Source: Deltaproteobacteria bacterium HGW-Deltaproteobacteria-2
GTDB lineage: Bacteria > Desulfobacterota > Syntrophia > Syntrophales > Smithellaceae
Length of the DNA: 64,000 nt
NCBI GenBank assembly: GCA_002840505.1
Contig: PHBC01000004.1
Coordinates: 57,313-121,312, forward strand
Direction of reading: 5' to 3'
Position numbers and translations under genes: made by a program. The notes below the pieces were generated by a model. That model searched no databases, was not told the DNA's origin, and saw only the letters and a program-made list of their open reading frames with translations. This document shows, in pieces, positions 51,460-61,530 of this stretch. Each line of letters starts with the position of its first letter. The first letter of the stretch is position 1.

Positions 51460-52035
51460 ATGGAAACCATACTGGGGATAACGGTTGGAATCGGTTTGAG
51501 CGCGGCATGCGGCTTTCGTGTTTTTGTTCCGTTGCTGATTATGAATCTCGCGGCATTGAGCGGACAAATCCAGTTCCCCGCCAATTTTGCCTGGATTGGC
51601 AGTACTTATGCGACGGTTGCCTTCGGTACGGCAACTATTTTTGAAGTCCTCGGTTATTATGTTCCCGGAATAGATCATGTTCTGGATATAATCGCTACAC
51701 CGGCTGCCGTAGTTGCAGGAACAATAACAACAGCATCAATGGCTGTTGATCTGTCTCCTTTTCTAAAATGGACTCTGGCACTAATTGCCGGCGGTGGAAT
51801 AGCCGGACTGGTACAGGGAATGACTGTCGCGCTACGAGCGAAATCTGCAGTGGCCACGGCAGGAATGGGCAACCCTTTGATATCAACTCTGGAACTCATC
51901 GGAGCCGTTATTTTAGCCCTGCTGGCAATTATTGTTCCTATCATCGGCCTGATACTGATTGTAATATTTTTTGTTTTTGTTTTCAGGAAAATGGGCAGGT
52001 TGATATTTTGCAAAAAACAATCCGGTACGAATTAA
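51460..52035 (+). CDS. DUF4126 membrane protein
   Basis: 191 residues of mainly small hydrophobic helices: TILGITVGIGLSAACGFRVF, FVPLLIMNLAALSG, FGTATIFEVLGYYVPGIDHVLD, PAAVVAGTITTASM, and GAVILALLAIIVPIIGLILIV. This is the DUF4126 pattern. Role unknown. AAAGGTAGCATAACC lies before ATG 51460, a moderate ribosome site. Confidence 0.85.
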   Translation: METILGITVGIGLSAACGFRVFVPLLIMNLAALSGQIQFPANFAWIGSTYATVAFGTATIFEVLGYYVPGIDHVLDIIATPAAVVAGTITTASMAVDLSPFLKWTLALIAGGGIAGLVQGMTVALRAKSAVATAGMGNPLISTLELIGAVILALLAIIVPIIGLILIVIFFVFVFRKMGRLIFCKKQSGTN

Positions 52036-52079
52036 CTCTGCCAAGCTTTGTGCTTATCAAAATAATCATACTGTGTTAG

Positions 52080-53411
52080 ATGAGTGGCATGTCAATCTGG
52101 AATCAGAAAAATAAAATACTTGTAACCTGTCCGAAAGGTGTATCGCCTTATTTAAAAGAAGAGATTGAGGCATTGGATTTTCCTGTTCTGGCCGAGTGGG
52201 ACACTGTAATTCAAACCCAGGGCACTCTGCAGGACACAATGATTCTTAATATGTACCTGCGCACCGCACAGCGGGTACTTTATCAATTGGATAAGCTGAT
52301 AGTTAATACACCGGAAATCCTTTATAAAAAAATCAATTCCATCCCATGGGAAAATCTTCTTCATGATTCCGGCAGAAAGGCCTATCTTTGCGTGACCTCC
52401 ATTGCCGATAATCCACTAATTACCGATTCCCGTTTTGTCAATGTCAAGGTCAAGGATGCCATTGTCGATCGAATACGCGATAAATGCGGTAACCGGCCCG
52501 ATTCCGGTCCGGATAAGGACAGGGCCGTTGTTCATGTTTACTGGAAAAACAATCAGGCTGATGTTTATCTGGATACCTCGGGAGAACGGCTGACACTGCG
52601 CGGCTATCGCAAGATTCCTCTTCAGGCGCCCATGCAGGAAACGCTGGCGGCAGCAGTGATTTTGGCCACCGGCTGGAGGGGTGAAAGAAATTTTATCAAC
52701 CCCATGTGCGGCAGTGGAACTCTAGCCATTGAGGCCGCGTTTATCGCCTTAAACCGGGCACCAGGCTTATTACGCAACAATTATGGATTTATGTTTATTA
52801 AAGAATTTCCCGAAGATTACTGGCAGGAATTGCGCAAGAAAGCCAAAACCAACGCCCGGAAAATATTGCCGGCAAAAATCATTGCCACGGATATTGATAA
52901 AGCAGCAATAACTGCCGCCAGACAAAACGCGCAAACAGCCGGCGTTGATCACTTGATCGAATTTAATGTTTGTCCTTATGAAAGAACTTCTATACCAGCG
53001 GGCGGCGGAATAATAATTTTAAATCCCCCGTACGGCGAGCGCATGGATGCCACCATTACAAAACCGCATTCAACAGATTTGCGCGGCAAAAGAGAAGCGG
53101 CTATAAATGGCCGTAAAATTATCATTCGCAAATCAGTAGACAGATATGACAACGTCGGCCACGTCAATGCCCGGTATCTCCAAATACTGGAGGCAACTTA
53201 TAAAGGTATTGGCGATTTTTTTAAAAAGATCGGTGATGGTTATCGCGGCTATATTTTTACCGGTAATTTAGAAATGATCAAGAAGGTTGGTCTGAGAACA
53301 AAACAACGCGTTATCCTATATAATGGTGAAATCGAATGCCGACTTCTCGAATACGAGCTCTACACGGGCAGTCAGAAATCATCTACCTCCGATAAATATT
53401 TAGATAGGTAA
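52080..53411 (+). CDS. THUMP-domain class I RNA methyltransferase (RlmL-like)
   Basis: N2-guanine methylation of 23S rRNA by analogy to RlmL. N-terminal ferredoxin-like and THUMP part (ILVTCPKGVSPYLKEEIEAL; VHVYWKNNQADVYLDTSGERL), then the methyltransferase with AVILATGWRGERNFINPMCG, SGTLAIEAAF, IIATDIDKAAI and the catalytic NPPYGER near residue 315. The C-terminal part contains an extra segment after NPPYGER (DATITKPHSTDLRGKREAAIN) rather than the usual continuation. 443 residues; E. coli RlmL is longer because it has a second RlmK domain. Its start overlaps a TAGATG context at 52078-52082. Confidence 0.85.
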   Translation: MSGMSIWNQKNKILVTCPKGVSPYLKEEIEALDFPVLAEWDTVIQTQGTLQDTMILNMYLRTAQRVLYQLDKLIVNTPEILYKKINSIPWENLLHDSGRKAYLCVTSIADNPLITDSRFVNVKVKDAIVDRIRDKCGNRPDSGPDKDRAVVHVYWKNNQADVYLDTSGERLTLRGYRKIPLQAPMQETLAAAVILATGWRGERNFINPMCGSGTLAIEAAFIALNRAPGLLRNNYGFMFIKEFPEDYWQELRKKAKTNARKILPAKIIATDIDKAAITAARQNAQTAGVDHLIEFNVCPYERTSIPAGGGIIILNPPYGERMDATITKPHSTDLRGKREAAINGRKIIIRKSVDRYDNVGHVNARYLQILEATYKGIGDFFKKIGDGYRGYIFTGNLEMIKKVGLRTKQRVILYNGEIECRLLEYELYTGSQKSSTSDKYLDR

Positions 53412-53506
53412 GAATAGGTAGACCTGGCAATCGACAAAATCCACAGCTGGCAAAGTGCTGGTAAGATAAGCCGGTCCGCATTGATTAAAAAATATAGGAG
53501 GCAAGT

Positions 53507-53788
53507 ATGGATGAGATATTTGCAAAAAAAGTACGGACGGCAGCAGTAGCCGGATGGTGGACTGTATTAATCGCCTATTGCATTCTGCTGATTCAATGGC
53601 TTGCCTATTTGCTTATTATACCCAGACAACCTGCAGAAATGCTTTGTTTATGGGGCGAAGGCATCACCTGGCAGGAAATCCGTACTATCTGGTTATGGGC
53701 GATGGTGGCATATAAGCTCGTCGTTGCCATGATGGTCTTTGTTGCCATCTGGCTGACACTTTGGGCAAGGCAATTGTCAAAAAAATAG
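53507..53788 (+). CDS. Two-helix membrane protein, function unknown
   Basis: 93 residues: ARMIAGWWTVLIAYCILLIQWLAYLL-like first helix (VAGWWTVLIAYCILLIQWLA) and a second helix LWAMVAYKLVVAMMVFVAIWL. The middle has WGEGITWQEIRTIW. ATAGGAGGCAAGT precedes ATG 53507. No family recognised. Confidence 0.7.
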   Translation: MDEIFAKKVRTAAVAGWWTVLIAYCILLIQWLAYLLIIPRQPAEMLCLWGEGITWQEIRTIWLWAMVAYKLVVAMMVFVAIWLTLWARQLSKK

Positions 53789-54071
53789 AATTGATACCAT
53801 TTCTAAATCAAAGCGCTATTTTGTTGGTCCCGATTCATCGGGATTGTCGGCTTCCTCAAAGTATTAATAATACGCCTCGTCTCTTCCGCCAAGCTGACTT
53901 AATATCATCTTTAATTTAGGATTGGTATGATAGTTTTAGCTTGTATTTGTTTCTTCCTGTAATATTCAAAATAGATTCTCAATCGTGTCTACAAGCTTTT
54001 GATTTGATCTTTAAAGTTAAATAAAAAATTATACGCTCCACCAGGTCAGTGAGTATATCGGAAGCGCCTCC
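53789..54071. other. Intergenic region between convergent genes
   Basis: 283 bases without a gene. One TCCCGATTCATCGGGA palindrome (53828-53843) of the dispersed-family type is the only structure seen. It separates the membrane-protein gene from the end of the PycTM-type gene. Confidence 0.5.
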
Positions 54072-54668
54072 TTACATCATATTCATCATGATGAGTAAGA
54101 TGATGGAGATGGCCCACAGATAAAAGGTTATGATAGACTTCCGCACGGCATCACCAGCGCAGGCGTATTTTTCATGTACCACGTTGGCGATGTCGTTGAT
54201 GCGGTAAGTTAAATCTTCAACGATGTCCTCATAACTCATTCCCTCAAACTGCGCCTTGTATTCATGAGCCTTCTCGCATACATTATCCCCCCTGAGCTTG
54301 ATGATGTCAGCAAAGTAGATCAGTCCCGGCCTGCGAGGCGGTTCATTTGCTTGCGGTTTAATCCTTGGGGACAACACCATGGCTGACTTGGTAGCCGAGC
54401 GGATGAAGGCAATGAAGAAGGCAACAACCAGCAAGACGGACAGGATCCAGACAACCAGCTTCATCGGTTGTACCGGAAACGAAATGATGAGTTTGGATAG
54501 ATTGGGTCCGTAGGAAATGGCCCAAAAGCTATGGATGGCTAGGATGATACCTGCCTTAGTATCGGCATTGGCCGTAAGCCCGGCCATTCGGTCGTAGACC
54601 TTGGTCAGAAACTCAACCTTTTCTTTAATCGGAATCGGCGTTTGATTTATTTTTTTAACCTTATCCAT
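54072..54668 (-). CDS. PycTM-type Pycsar effector membrane protein (formerly DUF5706)
   Basis: Membrane effector of the Pycsar type, which damages the host membrane when a cyclic nucleotide signals infection. The N-terminal block reads MAGLTANADTKAGIILAIHS, matching the ADxKAxxLLA helix that opens this family. Helices lie at about 39-55, 70-90 and 177-197. RPGLIYFADIIKLRGDNV and YEDIVEDLTYRINDIANVVHEKYACAGDAV correspond to the cytoplasmic helices (in parts) that precede the last helix. 198 residues, typical. AGGAGGACCTCTTC sits before ATG 54668. It is 90 bases downstream of the TIR-cyclase gene on the same strand, so co-transcription is likely. Toxicity is not shown by sequence. Confidence 0.82.
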   Translation of the reverse strand: MDKVKKINQTPIPIKEKVEFLTKVYDRMAGLTANADTKAGIILAIHSFWAISYGPNLSKLIISFPVQPMKLVVWILSVLLVVAFFIAFIRSATKSAMVLSPRIKPQANEPPRRPGLIYFADIIKLRGDNVCEKAHEYKAQFEGMSYEDIVEDLTYRINDIANVVHEKYACAGDAVRKSIITFYLWAISIILLIMMNMM

Positions 54669-54758
54669 GAAGAGGTCCTCCTAAGTAAGGGCTAACAATT
54701 CCAAACAGTTTCTTTTTCAAAAAGGCTTCTGCCTCGCACTCTTCAACAAAGTGGTACA

Positions 54759-57700
54759 TTATCTAAGTCTTACTATTGCATCCTTTGTGCGGGTGAGCCA
54801 GTGGCTTTGAGGACAAACTTCCATTTCCTGATAGAGAGTTTCAGCTTTTCTCAAGTTCTCAAGAGCCTCTTCCTTTCGGTCTGCCTTGGCAAGGAACTCA
54901 CCAAGATGAAGATATCCGACAGCACTCCATCCTTTTATTTTGCAGTCTTCTAAAATTGAAATACCATACCTGATCTGGCGCTGCGCTTCTTCAATAATGG
55001 TTGGGGCCTTTTCCCCCACCATACATCCAAGAAGTACCCGTGTCATACCCTCACAGGGTTTTGAATTACATTCCTGTGAAATTTTTAAAGCCTCATCAGC
55101 ACACTCTTTGGCGCGCCTCAGATCACCTGAAGTCCAGAAAGTCATGCCCAGGAACCAATAACTCCACGATAACAAAAAGGGCATGCCATTCTCTTTTGCA
55201 AGAGAGAGACTTTTCTCTCCAGCATCTATCGCTTTCTCATAATCTCCAAGAAGATAATAACCACCCCCGAGCATAAACCACGCAGTCTCGGCGGCAACAG
55301 AAATTTCTGCCTCCTCAAGGATTTTAATCGCTTGTTGCGCATGAATGATTGTATCATCCTCGTATCCTGCAAGTTGCGCTACGATGGAGTGATACATGTG
55401 CGCAAACCCCATCTCCATTTTATCATCGACTTCACCGGCGTTTCGTAATCCTTTCTCCAAAACATCTGTCGCTTCCTTGAACCTTCCCATATATCCTAAA
55501 GAACCACCGTAATTCGAACAGATATGCGAGTATGCGCTATATCCCATTCCAAAAAAGTCCTTTTCCAGATGGTTTTCCTCAAGGAGATGAATGGCTTTAC
55601 TTCCGATGTCCACAACTTTCGCAACATCACCTGAAGTCCAGTATGCAAAGCAAACCTGCCCTGCGCTTTGTGCCATAAGTCCAAAGTTCTTGATCTTCTC
55701 CGCTGAATTGAAACACTTCTCGGCATATTCCAGGCCGAGGGATGGATTGCCGGCAAATGTATGATAGTAACTCAAACTACCATAAATCTGTAAAAGACCT
55801 TCATCATCCCCTAACTCCTGAGCAACCTTTTCCGCATTTTGAATGATTGCAAGGCTGCCCTCAGGGTAACTCAACATTGTCAACCGCATCATCATCTGGA
55901 TGAATGTCGCCAACTTTTCTTTTTTATTCTCCACGCCCTCTGGCTGGGCATCCAGCATACGGATCGCTTCCTTGTAGAAGCGGATGGCCTCGTTGTTGGC
56001 GTAGTTCTTTGCCGCCTTGTCCCCGGAAAGTTTCAGGTACTCATAGGCTTTCTGAAAGTTATCGCTCTGAGAGTAGTGGTAGGCCAGTGTCTCATAGAAC
56101 TCGGGAAGGTGATCATGAAGAAGTTCCTCCATGACCAAACCGATCTTTTCGTGAATTAGTCTGCGTTCTTTTAGGAGAAGACCATTGTAGACTACCTCCT
56201 GGGTCAGGGCATGCTTGAAGATGTACTCCAGTTCCGGCTGGAGGGATATGGTTTTAATAAGATCGAGCCTCTCCAGGTTAATAAGACTTTTGTCTATGTA
56301 TTCCTTCAGGTCACTGATCCTTTTCAGTATCTCATAGAGAAAAGCTCTGCCGATGACGGAGGCTTCCTGGAGAATCCGCTTGGTCTCCCTCTCCAGTCTG
56401 TCCAGTCTTGCCGAGATGACCCCCTGCACGGTGGAGGGAATATCTTTTTCGGTAAGTGTTCTGGTGAGTTTCCAGGAATCTTTGTCTTTGATAAGTGTGT
56501 CTGCTTCAATCAGCGAGTTGATGACCTCCTCCAGGTAGAAGGGATTCCCTTCCGCCTTGTCCCGGACAAACATCTGCAACTGTTTGGGGATTGTTTTGGT
56601 CTTCAGGAGAGACTCCACCATGCTCTGGGCATCAGTAGGAGATAACTGCAGGAGTCTGATCTCATGATAGGACTTCATACTGCCCGCCTGATGGCTGGTA
56701 AACAGGCTGAAGCTGGGACGATAGATACAGAGAAAAATAACGGGATACTTGAGATCCATCAGGATATTCCTCAGCAGCTCCACCGATGAGGGATCAGCCC
56801 AGTGGAGATCTTCAATACATATAATCGTAGGAGAGTGTTTGCAGAGGTTGGCTAGGATCAACTTGATCGCCTCGTGGAATTTTATTTTCCACTGCTCTGG
56901 AGAAACCTGATCCATTTCCTGGTAGGAAAGGGAATAAAGATTGCCGATGTAGGGGATCAGGTCTTTTCTTTCTCCCAAAGTCGTCTGTGCTCCCCTTTCC
57001 ATTTTTTGTCTCGTCTGATCAGGGGGCTCTCCTTCCTTGATCTGCCAGGCTCTGGAGAGAAGATCAATAAGAGGAAAATAAGGGATATTCTGAGAATAGC
57101 CGTAGGAATGGCCCTCTCTCCACTGGATAGCATTAAGATCCAGTGATTTCCTGAACTCTTCAATAAGTCGGCTTTTGCCGGTGCCAGCCTCTCCGATGAT
57201 GGAGAATATAGAGGGTTTGCCCTGCTTGAGATTTTCAACTGCTTCTTTGAGCCGGTCCATCTCCACTCGACGGCCAATCAGTTCTGCTCTCAATCCGGAT
57301 AAACGATGGGTCTTGGATAGAGCTTCCTTGGGTGATGAGACTTTGTAGATTTGGATAGGCTCTTCCTTGCCTTTTACTTTGGTGGAATCAAGCTTCTCGA
57401 AGTTAAAATATCCTTCCGCTTGATGATAAGTTTCAATTCCCACAATGATCTCATCGGTTTTAGCCAGGCCTGAAATACGGGACGCCACGTTTATAGTATC
57501 TCCCAATACTCCGTGGGTTCCTTTCTCAAAATCTATATCCTTCGCCACCACCAGGCCCGTATTGATTCCCGTGTGCATATAGAGGGGCCTGCCGATTTTT
57601 TTCGAAAGAGTTGGACTGATTTCTTTCACCAGGTTGTGAATCTCCCGTGCTGCCCGTATAGCCCTTACAGGATCATCCTCGTGAGTTTTGGGGACGCCGA

Positions 57701-58379
57701 AGATGGCCATGACAGCATCACCCACGAACTTTTCAATGAAACCTTCATACTTCACCACTACCTGGGAAATCTTCCCGAAGATCGTGTCCATGATCTCCTT
57801 TACTTCTTCGGGATCAAGTTTCTCATTCATGGCCGTGTAACCGGAGAGATCACTGAACATGACTGTGACGTGCTTGCGCTCACCGTGCGTGCTGAGACGG
57901 GGCGAGAGGTCGCTGTCTTTTGTCCTACCAGAAATTGGTGTCTTCTCTACCATGCTTGCTTCAGGCTGAATGCCCTTGGCTTTTAATCCATCTATTATAC
58001 GGGCGATGGAAAGAGAAAGTCCTTCAGGTTCCGCTACAATCATGGCAGTCCCACCCAGAGCGTGCCGCCATTCAGGTTGACACTCTTTCAATTCCGGCGG
58101 TTTCATATTAATTAACACAGGGAAAAATAGTTTTCCTCTTTCAAATCCGCCTATCACTTCTTTGGTTACCTGGTCGGAAATACAGGCATTCGGGGATGCG
58201 ATCAGGACAATAGCATCGCAGTTTTCCAGAGCATGTGTGATCTGAATCAGGTAGCTTGTTCCGGCAAGGACATCCCTTTCAAAATACCATGTACGGTATC
58301 CTGCCGCTTCAAGCCCTTGTGCGATATCCAGCATGACGGGGAGGTCTTTTTCGATGTGACTTAGAAAAATACAACTCAT
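54759..58379 (-). CDS. TIR - class III nucleotidyl cyclase - AAA ATPase - TPR protein
   Basis: 1206 residues. Domain order: TIR at 1-135 (IFLSHIEKDL, ENCDAIVLIASPNACISDQ, with candidate NADase Glu74 in VTKEVIGG); cyclase at 168-350 with metal Asp177 (FSDLSGYT) and Asp221 (VGDAVMAIFG), Lys217 and Asp294 in the purine-selecting positions, Asn297 and Arg301 for the transition state (INVASR); AAA part from about 365 with Walker A GEAGTGKS at 396-403 and CIEDLHWAD as Walker B; TPR helices from about 740 to the end. Lys/Asp predicts ATP to cAMP. Fused AAA-TPR sensors of this kind are common in bacterial cyclases, but a TIR at the N-terminus is unusual. AAGGATGGG precedes ATG 58379. Paired with a PycTM-type effector gene. 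Confidence 0.9.
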   Translation of the reverse strand: MSCIFLSHIEKDLPVMLDIAQGLEAAGYRTWYFERDVLAGTSYLIQITHALENCDAIVLIASPNACISDQVTKEVIGGFERGKLFFPVLINMKPPELKECQPEWRHALGGTAMIVAEPEGLSLSIARIIDGLKAKGIQPEASMVEKTPISGRTKDSDLSPRLSTHGERKHVTVMFSDLSGYTAMNEKLDPEEVKEIMDTIFGKISQVVVKYEGFIEKFVGDAVMAIFGVPKTHEDDPVRAIRAAREIHNLVKEISPTLSKKIGRPLYMHTGINTGLVVAKDIDFEKGTHGVLGDTINVASRISGLAKTDEIIVGIETYHQAEGYFNFEKLDSTKVKGKEEPIQIYKVSSPKEALSKTHRLSGLRAELIGRRVEMDRLKEAVENLKQGKPSIFSIIGEAGTGKSRLIEEFRKSLDLNAIQWREGHSYGYSQNIPYFPLIDLLSRAWQIKEGEPPDQTRQKMERGAQTTLGERKDLIPYIGNLYSLSYQEMDQVSPEQWKIKFHEAIKLILANLCKHSPTIICIEDLHWADPSSVELLRNILMDLKYPVIFLCIYRPSFSLFTSHQAGSMKSYHEIRLLQLSPTDAQSMVESLLKTKTIPKQLQMFVRDKAEGNPFYLEEVINSLIEADTLIKDKDSWKLTRTLTEKDIPSTVQGVISARLDRLERETKRILQEASVIGRAFLYEILKRISDLKEYIDKSLINLERLDLIKTISLQPELEYIFKHALTQEVVYNGLLLKERRLIHEKIGLVMEELLHDHLPEFYETLAYHYSQSDNFQKAYEYLKLSGDKAAKNYANNEAIRFYKEAIRMLDAQPEGVENKKEKLATFIQMMMRLTMLSYPEGSLAIIQNAEKVAQELGDDEGLLQIYGSLSYYHTFAGNPSLGLEYAEKCFNSAEKIKNFGLMAQSAGQVCFAYWTSGDVAKVVDIGSKAIHLLEENHLEKDFFGMGYSAYSHICSNYGGSLGYMGRFKEATDVLEKGLRNAGEVDDKMEMGFAHMYHSIVAQLAGYEDDTIIHAQQAIKILEEAEISVAAETAWFMLGGGYYLLGDYEKAIDAGEKSLSLAKENGMPFLLSWSYWFLGMTFWTSGDLRRAKECADEALKISQECNSKPCEGMTRVLLGCMVGEKAPTIIEEAQRQIRYGISILEDCKIKGWSAVGYLHLGEFLAKADRKEEALENLRKAETLYQEMEVCPQSHWLTRTKDAIVRLR

Positions 58380-58640
58380 AAACCCATCCTTGTAATGAAT
58401 TATTGTTGCATTACGAAAGATACAATTTATACCCGACAGGTTTGTAAAGCTGATTAATTGTAATATCTTATTAATGGGTTAATAATGTAAAGTCAATTAA
58501 ATTATGGATCATTCAGTGAGGATTACAAATGGTAATCTGCACTCTTGCTAACTCAAACAGGTTAAGACTGTGTAGGTTAAACAAGCACTTTTTTGCTTAT
58601 TTCTGATATTCAAATATCGTTTGGTAAAAGAATAAAAATA
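58380..58640 (-). promoter_or_regulatory. Candidate control region of the TIR-cyclase locus
   Basis: 261 bases between CopA and the cyclase gene, both minus strand. TTGACT (58496-58491), a 17-base spacer and TAATAA (58473-58468) form a weak promoter. TTATTAA (58468-58474) and TTAATAA (58479-58485) form an exact inverted repeat around TGGG that covers this -10. No gene. Confidence 0.4.
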
Positions 58641-61115
58641 CTAAAAGGAACCTGATGCTTTCCCCCAAACTCTGTGTAGGCGCAACGAGTTACTGACCAC
58701 AGATACCGAACTCAAAGCCATGGCCGCGGCGGCATATTCGGGATTTAACAATATCCCGAAGAACGGATACAGAGCACCGGCAGCAATAGGTATTCCAATC
58801 ACATTATAGAAGAAAGCCCAGAAAAGATTCTGCTTGATCACTCGTATTGTAGCTTCTGACAGGCCTATGGCCTCCGGCACACCCGATAAATCATCGCGGA
58901 TCAAAGTTATATCACTGGCTTCAATAGCGACATCTGTCCCCGCTCCAATGGCGATACCGACATCCGCCGCCGCCAGTGCCGGTGCGTCGTTGATCCCGTC
59001 GCCAACCATAGCGACAACTTCACCGGCCTTTTGCAGTTTCCTTATTTCATCAGCCTTATTACCCGGAAGAACATCCGCCAGTACCTGATCAATTCCTAGC
59101 TGAGCGGCAATAGCTTGAGCCGTACCGGCGTTATCACCGGTGACCATCATCACTTTTAAATTTCTCTTCTTTAAATTTTCAATCGCCTGTTTAGCCGAGG
59201 CCTTCGGTGTATCGGCTAAAGCAATAATACCAAGAACATTATTTTCAGATGCAACATATACTACTGTTTTTCCTTCACTGGCAAGTTTGGATGCCTGCGT
59301 GTCCCAATCATCAACGGAGATACCTTCGCTCTTCATAAAAATGCGATTTCCGGCAACGCTTGATTTATTTTTGATGAAAGCTTTCGCCCCCATACCCGAT
59401 AAGGCCTCAAATTTTTCAGCCACGGCAATTGCAATTCCATCTGTTTGAGCTCTTCGCAAAATAGCCTGTGCCAGTGGATGCTCCGAGTTTTTCTCCAGCG
59501 CTGCGGCATAAGCAAGAACCTGTTTTTCATCATAACCTTCTGCGGCCGCAATGTCGGTTATGGCCAGTTCACCTTTAGTAAGAGTGCCTGTTTTATCGAA
59601 GACGACAACGGATAGTTTATGTATTTTTTCCAGAGCTTCGCCGCCTTTGATCAAAATTCCATTCTGCGCTCCGAGACCTGTACCCACCATGATTGCCGTC
59701 GGAGTGGCCAGCCCCAGCGCGCAGGGACAGGCAATCACGAGCACGGAAACAAAATTAATCAAAGCGCGGCTGAAATTGCTTTCGGTAGGAAGAAAATACC
59801 AAATAGCAAATGTAATAAAAGCGATGACAAATACCGCGGGCACAAAAACAGATGCAACTTTATCCGCCAGCCTTTGAATGGGAGCTTTGGAACCTTGTGC
59901 TTCTTCTACCAAACGGATGATCTGCGCCAAAGCGGTTTCGGCGCCTACGCCCGTTGCCTGAAAAGTAAAGCTGCCTGTTTTGTTCATGGTAGCGGCAAAC
60001 ACCTTATGCCCCTTTTCTTTAATGACAGGTATGCTTTCGCCGGTCAACATTGATTCGTCAATCGTAGATTCACCCGATATAATTATTCCGTCAACGGGAA
60101 TTCTCTCTCCCGGCTTGACAAGCAGCACATCGCCGACCTGCACTTTCTCCACGGCAACTTCAATCTCTTGATCGCTTCTTACCAGATGCGCTGTTTTCGG
60201 TTTCAGCCCCACCAGCTTTTTTATTGCCGTGGATGTTTTCCCTTTGGCTTTGGCCTCCAGAAGCCTGCCCAGAAGGATGAGAGTGACAATCATTGCCGCG
60301 CCGTCATAATAAACGTGAGGCATCACGCCGGCGGTGGTAAAAAATTGCGGGAAAAAAGTTGCCGACGCTGAATAGGCATACGCCGAAAAAGCACCGACAG
60401 CTACCAGAGTGTTCATATCTGATGTTTTTTGCAACGCGGCTTTATAAGCGCCCACAAAAAAACGGCTGCCCACCCAGAATACAGCGGGAGCGGTCAGAAT
60501 AAACATGGTCCAAAGCATTGTCTGGCGAGGTATGAAATGCAGAAAACCAAACCAGTGCTGCATTGAACCTATAAAAATAATAATGCTTAATATCGCACCA
60601 CAGGTTACTTTTAACTTAAGTTCTTTTAATTCTTTTATGCGGGAAGCCTCAATGGGATCGGCAAGACTATCTTTAAGTTCACCTAAAAATTCATAACCAT
60701 TATCGACTATAACTTTTTCCAGTTCCGTAAGGCCGCCCCATTTTGCCGAATGGATTACTGTGGCACGGCCTGTGGCTAAATTGACACTGGTTTCTAACAC
60801 ACCATCCACTGAATTTAGCGCGTTTTCCACTCGGCGCACGCACGCTGCACAGGTCATTCCGCCAACGGAAATTGTGATTTTCGCCTGATCCGAACCTGAC
60901 ATATCAATTAACGCTTCATAGCCCAGATCATTTATCTTATCCTGCAAAGCTTTCGCATTAATACTGTTGCCATCATATTCAATTATGGCTTTTTGCGAGG
61001 CGAAATTAACATTCGCTTTAGACACACCCGCGGTTTCACGCAAACCATCTTCAATGCGTTTCACACACGAAGCACAGGACATTCCATTAATAGCAAACGT
61101 TACCTTATTCAACAA
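58641..61115 (-). CDS. copA: Copper-translocating P1B-type ATPase
   Basis: Exports Cu+ from the cytoplasm. Two N-terminal metal-binding domains have CASC (Cys14, Cys17) and CAAC (Cys89, Cys92). The transmembrane CPC motif in [15 protein letters not shown], the aspartyl-phosphate loop DKTGTLT, the hinge [20 protein letters not shown] and [14 protein letters not shown] are all intact. 824 residues, full length. TTG start at 61115, overlapping the end of the CopZ-like gene by 11 bases, so the two are translationally coupled. Confidence 0.96.
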   Translation of the reverse strand: MLNKVTFAINGMSCASCVKRIEDGLRETAGVSKANVNFASQKAIIEYDGNSINAKALQDKINDLGYEALIDMSGSDQAKITISVGGMTCAACVRRVENALNSVDGVLETSVNLATGRATVIHSAKWGGLTELEKVIVDNGYEFLGELKDSLADPIEASRIKELKELKLKVTCGAILSIIIFIGSMQHWFGFLHFIPRQTMLWTMFILTAPAVFWVGSRFFVGAYKAALQKTSDMNTLVAVGAFSAYAYSASATFFPQFFTTAGVMPHVYYDGAAMIVTLILLGRLLEAKAKGKTSTAIKKLVGLKPKTAHLVRSDQEIEVAVEKVQVGDVLLVKPGERIPVDGIIISGESTIDESMLTGESIPVIKEKGHKVFAATMNKTGSFTFQATGVGAETALAQIIRLVEEAQGSKAPIQRLADKVASVFVPAVFVIAFITFAIWYFLPTESNFSRALINFVSVLVIACPCALGLATPTAIMVGTGLGAQNGILIKGGEALEKIHKLSVVVFDKTGTLTKGELAITDIAAAEGYDEKQVLAYAAALEKNSEHPLAQAILRRAQTDGIAIAVAEKFEALSGMGAKAFIKNKSSVAGNRIFMKSEGISVDDWDTQASKLASEGKTVVYVASENNVLGIIALADTPKASAKQAIENLKKRNLKVMMVTGDNAGTAQAIAAQLGIDQVLADVLPGNKADEIRKLQKAGEVVAMVGDGINDAPALAAADVGIAIGAGTDVAIEASDITLIRDDLSGVPEAIGLSEATIRVIKQNLFWAFFYNVIGIPIAAGALYPFFGILLNPEYAAAAMALSSVSVVSNSLRLHRVWGKASGSF

Positions 61116-61305
61116 CTTCGTATCCTGCTTTTTTTACTGCCGCAGCAACAACGCCGGGATCTACTGCCTTTACTTCTTCATAAGTCGCCACACTGTTTTT
61201 CAAATCGACCTTTACATCTTTTATCCCATCCAAAGCGCTCAAAGCCTTAGTCACAGCCATTACACAATGCTGGCAGCTCATTCCCTTTATTTTTATACTT
61301 TTCAT
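61105..61305 (-). CDS. CopZ-like heavy-metal-associated chaperone
   Basis: 66 residues of a single HMA fold: [20 protein letters not shown] with metal pair Cys11 and Cys14, then [20 protein letters not shown]. Delivers Cu+ to the ATPase. GGAGGTTGCTCTC before ATG 61305 decides the start. Eight more codons upstream are open but cover the ribosome site. Confidence 0.93.
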   Translation of the reverse strand: MKSIKIKGMSCQHCVMAVTKALSALDGIKDVKVDLKNSVATYEEVKAVDPGVVAAAVKKAGYEVVE

Positions 61306-61530
61306 GAGAGCAACCTCCTTATTTAGCAATTAATTTAAGACCTTTTATTATAATGGCAAGAGCAATAATCATTATTTGTGGGAATTTTCGCTGTTGCCCA
61401 GACATTATATCCTGCTTGATTTATAATTTGTTCTGTATTATTGAATTACATGAAGTTGCCACCCCGGTGATATTAGCCCGTGGGACAATATAAATGCAAG
61501 CTTATTTATCTTATTCGTACAGGATGATAA

